Part shown: piece by piece, positions 5,892-11,811 of the stretch
How positions within the stretch are numbered: the first letter of the stretch is position 1
How the letters are laid out: every line of letters begins with the position of its first letter
Assembly (NCBI GenBank): GCA_021793055.1
Contig: JAJYTL010000074.1
Coordinates: forward strand, 1 to 11,811
DNA length: 11,811 nt
Direction of reading: 5' to 3'
Source: Pseudomonadota bacterium
Lineage (GTDB): Bacteria > Pseudomonadota > Alphaproteobacteria > Ferrovibrionales > Ferrovibrionaceae
Translations under genes and position numbers: made by a program
The notes under the pieces: model-generated
Told to the model about the DNA's origin: nothing
Database searches by the model: none
The model's input: the letters and a program-made list of their open reading frames with translations, nothing else

Positions 5892-6568
5892 TCGTCGCCA
5901 TCGACGGGCCGGTGGCGGCCGGCAAGGGGACCCTGGCGCGGAGGCTCGCGCGCCATTTCGGTTTCGCCTATCTCGATTCCGGCGCCCTTTACCGCGCCGT
6001 CGCGCTGCACATGCTGCGCGCCGGGCTCGACCCGGCGGATGCCGCGGCGGCGATACGGGCGGCGGCGGGCATCGCCGCCTACGATCTCGCCGATGCCGCC
6101 CTCCGCGACCAGGCGGTGGGCGCCGCGGCCTCGAAGATCGCCGCCATTCCCGAGGTCCGGGCGGCGCTGCTCGGCTATCAGCGGGACTTCGCGGCTAGGC
6201 CGCCGGGCGGCGCCACGGGCGCGGTGTTGGACGGGCGGGACATCGGCACCGTGGTCTGCCCCGAGGCCGAGATCAAGATTTTCGTCACCGCGCGGCCCGA
6301 AATCCGCGCCCGCCGCCGCTTTCTCGAACTCGCAGCCTCGGATAAGGCGTCGGATAAGGCCCGGGATAAGGCCCTGGGCGGGCGCCAGGGTCAAAGCTTC
6401 AGCGAAAGCGAAATTCTGGCCGAAATCGAGGCCCGCGACGCCCGCGATCAGAGTCGTGCCGTGGCTCCGTTGCGGCCGGCCCCGGATGCCTACTTGCTCG
6501 ATACTTCGGATTTGGATATAGAAGGTGCCTTCAACAAAGCGAAAGATTACATCCAACGTAGGTTGTGA
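5888..6568 (+). CDS. cmk: Cytidylate kinase
   Basis: A 226-residue cytoplasmic nucleoside monophosphate kinase that phosphorylates CMP and dCMP with ATP. The P-loop is IDGPVAAGKGT (residues 5-15). YLDSGALYRAVAL forms the CMP-binding region, VLDGRDIGTVVCPEAEIKIFVTA is the conserved central segment, and RPEIRARRRF leads into the lid. The GTG start at 5888 shares GTGA with the aroA stop. An unusual feature is a three-fold in-frame repeat of a 12-bp unit (6341-6376) that encodes DKAS/DKAR/DKAL in the flexible segment after RRRFLEL, where the family is normally shorter. The family NMP-kinase core is otherwise intact, so the enzyme should be functional. The order aroA-cmk-rpsA is conserved in many proteobacteria. 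Confidence 0.96.
   Translation: MIVAIDGPVAAGKGTLARRLARHFGFAYLDSGALYRAVALHMLRAGLDPADAAAAIRAAAGIAAYDLADAALRDQAVGAAASKIAAIPEVRAALLGYQRDFAARPPGGATGAVLDGRDIGTVVCPEAEIKIFVTARPEIRARRRFLELAASDKASDKARDKALGGRQGQSFSESEILAEIEARDARDQSRAVAPLRPAPDAYLLDTSDLDIEGAFNKAKDYIQRRL
6341..6376 (+). repeat. Three tandem 12-bp units inside cmk
   Basis: GATAAGGC begins at 6341, 6353 and 6365, giving three 12-bp units (GATAAGGCGTCG, GATAAGGCCCGG, GATAAGGCCCTG). Being a multiple of three, the repeat keeps the reading frame and adds Asp-Lys-Ala triplets to a surface loop. Confidence 0.9.
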
Positions 6569-6681
6569 GCCGTTTCTTCCTGTTTCTTTCGCGATCTCCC
6601 GTGGTTTCGGAGAACGGCGCAAGGGAAGAATTGCAGGCAACCGATAGCCGGCCCGCGAGGGCCGTTAAAGAAGGAAGTCAT
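6569..6681 (+). promoter_or_regulatory. Structured leader between cmk and rpsA
   Basis: The 113-nt spacer can fold into two domains. GCCGTT (6569-6574) pairs with AACGGC (6613-6618), enclosing an alternative small stem TCTCC (6595-6599) with GGAGA (6609-6613) that shares base 6613. Nearer the gene, CGGCCC (6649-6654) and GGGCCG (6659-6664) form a perfect 6-bp stem capped by GCGA, a GNRA tetraloop, only a few bases before the AAGGA ribosome site (6671-6675). S1 genes in other proteobacteria are autoregulated through their leaders; that this leader does so is inference. Confidence 0.45.
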
Positions 6682-8436
6682 ATGGCCAAGACCGCGACTG
6701 TCAGCGGGGAGATGCCGCCCGGCGATGAGAATTTCGCCATGCTCCTGGACGAGACCTCCGGCGCCGCCGGCGCCATCGAGGGCTCGGTCGTCAAGGGCGC
6801 GGTGATCGCGATCGAGAACGATTACGCCACCATCGACGTCGGGCTGAAGTCGGAAGGCCGGATTCCGCTCAAGGAATTCAACCAGCACGGCCAGGGCGCC
6901 GAGATCAAGGTCGGCGACACGGTCGACGTCTATCTCGAGCGCATCGAGAACGCGCAGGGCGAGGCCGTGCTGTCGCGCGACAAGGCGCGCCGCGAAGAGG
7001 CCTGGGAAAAGCTGGAGCAGGCCTTCGCCGGCGCTCAGCGCGTCGAGGGCGTGATCTTCGGCCGCGTCAAGGGCGGCTTCACCGTCGATCTTTCGGGCGC
7101 CGTGGCCTTCCTGCCGGGCAGCCAGGTCGACGTGCGGCCGGTGCGCGACATCAATCCGCTGATGGGCACGCCGCAACCGTTCCAGATTCTCAAGATGGAC
7201 CGCCGCCGCGGCAACATCGTGGTGTCGCGCCGCGCCGTGCTCGAGGAAAGCCGCGCCGAGGCGCGCAGCGAGTTGGTCGCCAATCTGCGCGAGGGCCAGA
7301 TTCTCGAAGGCGTGGTCAAGAACATCACCGATTACGGCGCTTTCGTCGATCTCGGCGGCGTCGACGGCCTCTTGCACGTCACCGATATCGCCTGGCGGCG
7401 GGTCAATCACCCGACCGAGATTCTCTCCATTGGCCAGACGGTCAAGGTGCAGGTCATCCGCCTCAACACCGAGACGCAGCGGATTTCGCTCGGCATGAAG
7501 CAGCTTGAGGCCGATCCCTGGGAAGGCGTCGAGGCGAAGTATCCGGTCGGCACCAAGTTCGTCGGCCGCGTCACCAACATCACCGACTACGGCGCCTTCG
7601 TCGAGCTTGAGCCCGGCGTCGAGGGCCTGGTGCACGTGTCCGAGATGAGCTGGACCAAGAAGAACGTCCATCCCGGCAAGATCGTCTCGACTAGCCAGGA
7701 AGTCGAGGTCATGGTGCTTGAGGTCGATCCGCACAAGCGCCGCATCTCGCTCGGCCTCAAGCAGTGCCTGGCCAATCCGTGGGATACCTTCGGCGCCGGC
7801 CATCCGCCCGGCACCGTGGTCGAGGGCGAGATCAAGAACATCACCGAGTTCGGCCTCTTCATCGGTCTCGATGGCGGCGTCGACGGCATGGTGCATCTCT
7901 CGGATCTGTCCTGGGAGCAGCCCGGCGAGCAGGCGATCCAGGAGTACAAGAAGGGCGACATGGTCAAGGCCCAGGTGCTCGACGTCGATATCGAGAAGGA
8001 GCGCATCGCGCTCGGCATCAAGCAGCTGCAGTCCGATCCCTTCGCCTCGGTCAGCCTGAACAAGGGCGACGTGGTGACCGGCGAGGTCGTGGCCGTGCAG
8101 GAGAACGGCATCGATGTCGCCCTGGCCGGCGGGCTCACCGGCTTCATCCGCAAGGCGGAGCTTGCCCGCGACCGCGGCGAGCAGCGCCCCGAGCGTTTCG
8201 CCGTGGGCCAGAAGGTCGATGCCAAGATCACTAACATCGATCCCAAGAGCCGCAAGATCTCGCTCTCGATCAAGGCCCGCGAAGTGGCCGAGGAGAAGGA
8301 GGCGGTCGCCGCCTACGGCTCCTCCGACAGCGGCGCCTCGCTCGGCGATATCCTCGGCGCGGCGATGAACCGTGCCCGCGCCCAGCGCGAGGCGGAAAGC
8401 TCGGAAGACGGGGACGACGACGGCAAGAGCGCATAG
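6682..8436 (+). CDS. rpsA: 30S ribosomal protein S1
   Basis: A 584-residue RNA-binding ribosomal protein that helps load and unfold mRNA on the 30S subunit. Six S1/OB-fold repeats are visible. The first two, near residues 34-104 and 118-187, are the divergent ribosome-binding pair. Four canonical ones follow, near 205-273 (NITDYGAFVDLGGVDGLLHV), 290-360 (NITDYGAFVELEPGVEGLVH), 377-447 (NITEFGLFIGLDGGVDGMVH) and 464-531 (degenerate, GLTGFIRKAEL). The tail is acidic and ends in SSEDGDDDGKSA. Length and domain number match the alphaproteobacterial protein. The ATG at 6682 is supported by AAGGA 6 bp upstream; earlier in-frame sequence has no homology. It follows cmk with a structured 113-nt leader and precedes ihfB. 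Confidence 0.97.
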   Translation: MAKTATVSGEMPPGDENFAMLLDETSGAAGAIEGSVVKGAVIAIENDYATIDVGLKSEGRIPLKEFNQHGQGAEIKVGDTVDVYLERIENAQGEAVLSRDKARREEAWEKLEQAFAGAQRVEGVIFGRVKGGFTVDLSGAVAFLPGSQVDVRPVRDINPLMGTPQPFQILKMDRRRGNIVVSRRAVLEESRAEARSELVANLREGQILEGVVKNITDYGAFVDLGGVDGLLHVTDIAWRRVNHPTEILSIGQTVKVQVIRLNTETQRISLGMKQLEADPWEGVEAKYPVGTKFVGRVTNITDYGAFVELEPGVEGLVHVSEMSWTKKNVHPGKIVSTSQEVEVMVLEVDPHKRRISLGLKQCLANPWDTFGAGHPPGTVVEGEIKNITEFGLFIGLDGGVDGMVHLSDLSWEQPGEQAIQEYKKGDMVKAQVLDVDIEKERIALGIKQLQSDPFASVSLNKGDVVTGEVVAVQENGIDVALAGGLTGFIRKAELARDRGEQRPERFAVGQKVDAKITNIDPKSRKISLSIKAREVAEEKEAVAAYGSSDSGASLGDILGAAMNRARAQREAESSEDGDDDGKSA

Positions 8437-8509
8437 GCCGCCCGTCCGTCTCTCTCCGAACCTCCCCGGCGGCGAAAATATTACTGGCCGCTGAACGACT
8501 TATCCTTGA

Positions 8510-8548
8510 CGGCCCCAGTCTGCTTTGGCAGCTTTGAGACTGGGGCCG
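8510..8548. terminator. Strong inverted repeat between rpsA and ihfB
   Basis: CGGCCCCAGTC (8510-8520) and GACTGGGGCCG (8538-8548) are a perfect 11-bp inverted repeat around a 17-nt loop, in the middle of the 195-bp rpsA-ihfB gap. It is a good candidate for an rpsA transcript end or attenuator. No uridine run follows (the next bases are CCCCGTTTCC), so a classical intrinsic terminator is not certain. Apart from an AT-rich spot at 8474-8485, I see nothing else in the gap. Confidence 0.5.
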
Positions 8549-8631
8549 CCCCGTTTCCGCGAGGCGAACGGGGCGCGGCGCCGGCCATAGAGCGTCCGTG
8601 CACAAGGGTGGCGGCAGAAACGGGGCAGGAA

Positions 8632-8928
8632 ATGATCAAATCCGAATTGATCTTGCGGCTCGCCGAACGCAATCCGCACCTCTATCACCGTGATATTGAA
8701 CGGGTCGTCGCGACGGTCTTCGACGAGATTTCCGCCGCTCTGGCGCGCGGCGACCGGGTGGAACTGCGCGGCTTCGGCGCCTTTTCGGTCAAGCAGCGGC
8801 CGGCCCGGGTGGGGCGCAATCCGCGCACCGGCTCGGCGGTCGAGGTGGCCGAGAAATGCGTTCCCTTCTTCAAGACCGGCAAGGACCTTCGCGAGCGGCT
8901 CAACCAGCCGGCCGGCGGCGATGCCTAG
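8632..8928 (+). CDS. ihfB: Integration host factor subunit beta
   Basis: A 98-residue DNA-bending protein of the HU/IHF family. It pairs with IHF-alpha to bend DNA at specific sites in transcription, replication and recombination. The dimerisation helices begin MIKSELILRLAERNP. The beta-sheet core has ELRGFGAFSVKQRPARVGRNPRTG, with the tip-of-arm Pro in GRNPRTG that inserts into the minor groove, and the C-terminus has VPFFKTGKDLRERLN. Length and motifs fit IHF-beta rather than HU, as does its position after rpsA, which is a conserved order. The ATG at 8632 matches the family start; GGGG (8622-8625) and AGGA (8627-8630) lie upstream. In-frame sequence before it is noncoding. Confidence 0.96.
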   Translation: MIKSELILRLAERNPHLYHRDIERVVATVFDEISAALARGDRVELRGFGAFSVKQRPARVGRNPRTGSAVEVAEKCVPFFKTGKDLRERLNQPAGGDA

Positions 8929-8929
8929 G

Positions 8930-8973
8930 GCATGATCCCGGAAAGCGGGTCCGCTTTTCGGACCAGATCATGC
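8930..8973. repeat. Alphaproteobacterial intergenic palindromic repeat
   Basis: GCATGATC (8930-8937) and GATCATGC (8966-8973) form an outer 8-bp stem. Inside, CCGGAAAGCGG (8938-8948) pairs with CCGCTTTTCGG (8951-8961), with one G-U-type mismatch and a 2-nt turn; ACCA is bulged on the right. The layout matches the widespread GCATGATC-type repeats I know from Rhizobiales and related genomes. It starts two bases after the ihfB stop and probably ends or protects that mRNA. Confidence 0.8.
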
Positions 8974-9071
8974 GCCAGGTCGTTGGCACCGCGCGCCGGC
9001 ATGGTTTTGGCGCGATCCGGCGCTAAAGTGCCGGGCGCCGGGCGTCGGCGCGGAAACGGCCGGACGCGGCG

Positions 9072-9359
9072 ATGAAACCGGCGCTTTGGATCGGCCTGCC
9101 GGCGGCGCTGGTCGTGGTGCTGCTCGCGATCGCCAACCGGGCGCGCGTCGTGGTCAGCTTCTATCCGCTGCCCTGGACCGCGGAACTGCGGCTGTACGAG
9201 GTCTTCTTCGCCGGCATCCTGATCGGCCTCGTCGCCGGCATGATCGGGGCCTGGTGGATCGGCCGCCGCTGGCGCCGCGAGGCGCGGGCGAAGCGCCGCG
9301 AGGTCAAGGCGTTGAAGGCGGAACAGGCGGCGCGGCAAAGCCCGGAGGCGCAGCCGTGA
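9072..9359 (+). CDS. LapA-like (DUF1049) small inner-membrane protein
   Basis: A 95-residue protein of the LapA/DUF1049 family. In E. coli LapA works with LapB in control of lipopolysaccharide synthesis; the alphaproteobacterial homologues after ihfB are less studied. Two membrane segments are visible, about residues 5-21 (LWIGLPAALVVVLLAIA) and 43-65 (EVFFAGILIGLVAGMIGAWW), linked by the family loop ANRARVVVSFYPLPW. A basic cytoplasmic tail (RRWRREARAKRREVKALKAE) is likely helical or coiled. The ATG at 9072 fits the family; no strong ribosome site is seen. It lies 143 bp after ihfB, beyond the palindromic repeat, so it may not be on the same transcript. The region 8929-9071 contains only that repeat and no gene. 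Unlike E. coli, no lapB follows. Confidence 0.85.
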   Translation: MKPALWIGLPAALVVVLLAIANRARVVVSFYPLPWTAELRLYEVFFAGILIGLVAGMIGAWWIGRRWRREARAKRREVKALKAEQAARQSPEAQP

Positions 9360-9396
9360 ACCGCGCCGGCGGCCGGACCGGCGGCTGACATCGGCC

Positions 9397-10095
9397 TCAG
9401 AGCGGCGCCAAAAGCTGCGCCAGCACCTTTGTCGCGGGCTTCGCCCGCAAGTCGGCGAACGCGCCTTCCTGCACCACGCGGCCCTGTTCCAGCGCCAAGA
9501 CGCGCGGGCAGAGCCGTTCCACCACCTCGGCCTCGTGGCCGACCAGGAGCAGGGTGAAGCGAAGCTTTTCCTGCCAGCGGTCGAGCAGGCGGATCAGCTC
9601 GCGCACCACCTGCCGGTCGAGGCCGGCGAAGGGCTCATCCAGCAGCACCAGCGGCGGCCGGCGGGCCAGCATGCGGGCAAGCGCCGCGCGTCGCGCCTGG
9701 CCGCCGGAGAGGCGGCCGGCCGGCGCGTGCCACAGCGCTTCGAGGCCGAGGCTCTGGCGAAGCTCGGCGACCCAATCGCGATTTTTCCGCTCCGCCTCGG
9801 CGGACAGGCTGAAGCGCACGTTCTCCGCCACCGAAAGATGGGGAAACAGCAGGTCGTCCTGCGTCAGATAGGCGAGGAAGCGTCGCTCAAGGGGCAGCGG
9901 CGGCGGAAAATAGCGCGTCTCGCCGACCCGGATCTCGCCTGCGTCCGGCCGCTCCAGCCCGGCGATGCAGGACAGGATCGAGCTTTTTCCGGCGCCGGAA
10001 GGGCCGAAGATCGCGAGCCGCTCGCCGGCCGCCGCGCGGATGCGGACATCGACGGTGAAGCTCCGCCGGCGCTTGACGATATGGGCGTCAAGCAT
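9397..10095 (-). CDS. ABC transporter ATP-binding protein, molybdate/tungstate type
   Basis: A 232-residue cytoplasmic ATPase that powers the importer encoded with it. Walker A is GPSGAGKS (31-38), the Q-loop is TQDDLLFPHLSV with Gln79, the signature LSGGQ is at 129-133, Walker B is PLVLLDEP with Glu154, the D-loop follows (AGLD), and the switch His187 is in VGHEAE. It resembles ModC/WtpC in the nucleotide-binding core but is short: the C-terminal TOBE domain usual in ModC, which senses bound oxyanion, is missing. The start ATG overlaps the end of the permease by 8 bp, so translation is likely coupled. It ends 37 bp from the convergent LapA-like gene with no clear terminator. The substrate is inferred from the partner genes. 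Confidence 0.88.
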   Translation of the reverse strand: MLDAHIVKRRRSFTVDVRIRAAAGERLAIFGPSGAGKSSILSCIAGLERPDAGEIRVGETRYFPPPLPLERRFLAYLTQDDLLFPHLSVAENVRFSLSAEAERKNRDWVAELRQSLGLEALWHAPAGRLSGGQARRAALARMLARRPPLVLLDEPFAGLDRQVVRELIRLLDRWQEKLRFTLLLVGHEAEVVERLCPRVLALEQGRVVQEGAFADLRAKPATKVLAQLLAPL

Positions 10096-10915
10096 GGTGC
10101 GGGTGCCGCCGCCGGGCGAGGATATAGGCGAGCCAGGGAAGCGGCAGGGCGCTGACCAGGAACACCACGAGAAGCGGCATCACCGCCGGCAGGCCGCGGT
10201 CCTGCAGGTTGATCCAGAGTTGCACTGGCATGCCGGCCGGGTAATAGGCGGTGACGACGATGGCGCCGAACTCGCCGAGGGTGCGCACCCAGGCGATGCT
10301 GAGCGCGGCGGCGAGGCCGAGCCGCGACAGAGGAAAGGTGACGCGCCAGAAGACCTGCGCCGGGCTGCGGCCGAGCAGCGCCGCCATGGTTTCGAGTTCG
10401 GCTGGGACCGCGGTGAAAGCGGCGCGCGCCGCCAGGATGTAATAGCCCATGCCGACATAGACCTGGGTCACGGTGAAGGCGAGCGGGCTGTTCGAGCTGG
10501 CGAGTCCCATGCGAAGAAGCAGACTCCCGATCCAGGTCGTGGGCCCGAAGGCGAGCGAGAGCAGGATGCCGAGCGCCAGGGGCGGCAGCAGCACCGAGAT
10601 CAGGATCGCGGCTTCCCACAGGATCGAGCGCCGGCCGCTCTTGCGCGCGAGGTGCCAGGCGATCGGCGTGCCGATCGCGGCGATGACGAGAAGCGCGATG
10701 GCGGTAAGTTCGAGCGAGGTCGCGACCGAGGCGAGCGTCGAGCCCGGTATGTCGCCGTCCCACTGCCAGGAACCGACCGGGGCGAACAGCCCGCTCAAGG
10801 GATAGAGCAGCGCCGCGACGAACAGCATGAGCCCGGCCCGCCGCAGCCACGGGCCGGCGGCCGGGCGGCGCGCCGTCTCAGGCGCGAAGGGCCGCGGCGC
10901 CATCCGGGAGATCAT
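10088..10915 (-). CDS. ABC transporter permease, molybdate/tungstate (ModB/WtpB) type
   Basis: A 275-residue inner-membrane permease that forms the channel of the importer. Hydrophobic stretches suggest six membrane helices, near residues 27-47, 64-88, 101-124, 146-170, 198-222 and 243-267. The cytoplasmic coupling loop reads ETMAALLGRSPAQVFWRV (175-192) and keeps the EAA-loop pattern that docks with the ATPase. LGEFGAIVVTAYYPAG after it is typical of ModB-like permeases. The tail ends ARRRHPHHA. If the first ATG (10915) is used, the gene overlaps the binding-protein gene by 38 bp; ATG 10903 would give 26 bp. Neither start has a strong ribosome site, suggesting reliance on translational coupling. 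It overlaps the ATPase gene by 8 bp. Confidence 0.9.
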   Translation of the reverse strand: MISRMAPRPFAPETARRPAAGPWLRRAGLMLFVAALLYPLSGLFAPVGSWQWDGDIPGSTLASVATSLELTAIALLVIAAIGTPIAWHLARKSGRRSILWEAAILISVLLPPLALGILLSLAFGPTTWIGSLLLRMGLASSNSPLAFTVTQVYVGMGYYILAARAAFTAVPAELETMAALLGRSPAQVFWRVTFPLSRLGLAAALSIAWVRTLGEFGAIVVTAYYPAGMPVQLWINLQDRGLPAVMPLLVVFLVSALPLPWLAYILARRRHPHHA

Positions 10916-11801
10916 AATGGTACCGCTTGAAGATCGCGGCGATTGCCGGGGAGAGCAGCCAATGGATGAAACGCCGGGCGAGCGCCGGGTCCTTTGCGGT
11001 TGTCAGCGCCGCACCATAGAAGACAAGCGGCGAGGGCTTCAAGGTCTTGCCGCCGATCGCGACCGAGGCGCGGTCGTAATCCGCTCCCCGCGCCGGATCG
11101 CCGAGGTTGATCGCCGCCGGCAGGCGAAGGGCGGGCAGGTGCAGCGGCGGCGGTTGCGTCGCATAGGCGCTGGCGGCGTCGATCTGGCCGCTTTGGAGCC
11201 GCGCCATGACCTGCGGCTCGGGGAATATCTGCGCTGGGTCGACGGTGCCGTGCAGCACCCGCGCGAGCAGATCGGGGGCGCCGTAATGGCGCGCCGCGAG
11301 CTGAAACAGGAACAGCGTGTTGACCCCCAAGGGATCGGTATGCGGATCGGTGCGGCCGAAGCGGAGGCCCGGGCTTTCCAGAATCTTCCACCACGGCTCG
11401 CCGCCCGGCCGCGCCGCCGCCGCGAAACGCGCCGCGAAGCGGCTTTTCGGGCTATAGGCGATGACCATCTCGGTGCGCGCGACGGCCAGCGCCTCGGCCG
11501 CCTTTTTCGCCTTGAAGAGCAGCGCTATCGGCCCGGCGGTGACCGAGACGAAGGCATCTGGCCGGATGCTGCCGCCGACGATCAGATGGGCGAGGCCATA
11601 GGCGCCCTGGGCGCGGCCCTGGAGCGCGATGCCGAGGTCTTTCGCCGCCGCGGCGCGGATCGGCCCGTTCATCACCGCGCCCATCGAGCCGGCGAAGGCG
11701 AGATCGAACGGCGCGAGCCCCTTGGCCAGCGCTGGCGCGGTGCCGGAGAAGGCCGCCATGGCGAGGCCGGATTGCAGAAAGCGCCGTCGCGTCCGGTTCA
11801 T
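10878..11801 (-). CDS. Tat-exported solute-binding protein, molybdate/tungstate (WtpA/ModA-like)
   Basis: A 307-residue periplasmic binding protein that should capture an oxyanion and deliver it to the permease. The N-terminus has a twin-arginine signal, TRRRFLQSG (4-12), a hydrophobic stretch and an ALA cleavage site at about residue 26, so it is folded before export. The mature protein starts with FDLAFAGSM, the anion-binding strand of this family, followed by PDAFVSVTAGPI and GRTDPHTDPLGVNTLF (149-164), the diagnostic R-x-D-P-x-x-D-P-x-G motif of WtpA/ModA-like proteins. The length fits. The ATG at 11801 leads directly into the Tat signal; only 10 bases remain upstream, so the promoter or any molybdate operator is outside the window. 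First gene of the three-gene unit. Tungstate versus molybdate cannot be decided from sequence. Confidence 0.88.
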   Translation of the reverse strand: MNRTRRRFLQSGLAMAAFSGTAPALAKGLAPFDLAFAGSMGAVMNGPIRAAAAKDLGIALQGRAQGAYGLAHLIVGGSIRPDAFVSVTAGPIALLFKAKKAAEALAVARTEMVIAYSPKSRFAARFAAAARPGGEPWWKILESPGLRFGRTDPHTDPLGVNTLFLFQLAARHYGAPDLLARVLHGTVDPAQIFPEPQVMARLQSGQIDAASAYATQPPPLHLPALRLPAAINLGDPARGADYDRASVAIGGKTLKPSPLVFYGAALTTAKDPALARRFIHWLLSPAIAAIFKRYHYDLPDGAAALRA

Positions 11802-11811
11802 CTGTCCATTC

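Noticed and set aside
9001..9029. Possible promoter for the LapA-like gene (ATGGTT-N17-TAAAGT)
   Set aside because: The -10 is acceptable but the -35 has little match to consensus, and similar chance matches are frequent.
9361..9386. GC-rich inverted repeat between the LapA-like gene and the ATPase gene
   Set aside because: Only about 5 bp pair cleanly and there is no T-tract, so I cannot call it a terminator.

Overview
The window comes from a high-GC alphaproteobacterium. The block aroA-cmk-rpsA-ihfB-lapA, the FYDLN-acid protein next to it, the Hsp20/DUF1150 pair and the alphaproteobacterial-style palindromic repeats all point there. A Rhodospirillales-like genome is plausible, but the sequence alone does not settle the order. 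Almost all of the window is housekeeping chromosome. I found no CRISPR array, insertion sequence, phage module, toxin-antitoxin pair or evident new multigene system.

Layout. Positions 1-393 hold two 5'-truncated gene remnants pointing away from a shared breakpoint near 187: a cytochrome c fragment on the minus strand and the C-terminus of a VOC/glyoxalase-like protein on the plus strand. A gene-free stretch of about 330 bp with one good promoter follows. Next is ptsN (plus), convergent with a minus-strand pair, DUF1150 and an Hsp20 chaperone. The Hsp20 gene has a heat-shock-like promoter and a leader of about 180 nt that ends in a ROSE-type RNA thermometer. A strong palindrome separates this unit from speE and speD (minus, overlapping at GTGA), which make spermidine. 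A tRNA-Ala(GGC) and a zinc-ribbon/acidic FYDLN-type gene lie further upstream on the minus strand.

From 4545 the plus strand carries aroA (class II EPSP synthase), cmk (overlapping aroA at GTGA), rpsA (six S1 domains), ihfB and a LapA-like membrane protein. This is a conserved alphaproteobacterial order linking aromatic amino acid, nucleotide, translation and nucleoid functions. A second palindromic repeat lies directly after ihfB. From 9397 to the right edge a compact three-gene ABC importer of the molybdate/tungstate type runs on the minus strand: a Tat-exported binding protein, a permease and an ATPase, with overlapping genes.

The most worthwhile items are the ROSE thermometer with its UCGCU anti-Shine-Dalgarno motif, the double-truncation breakpoint at the left edge, the two palindromic elements, the structured rpsA leader, and the class II AroA that keeps the ancestral glycine where the CP4 enzyme has alanine.
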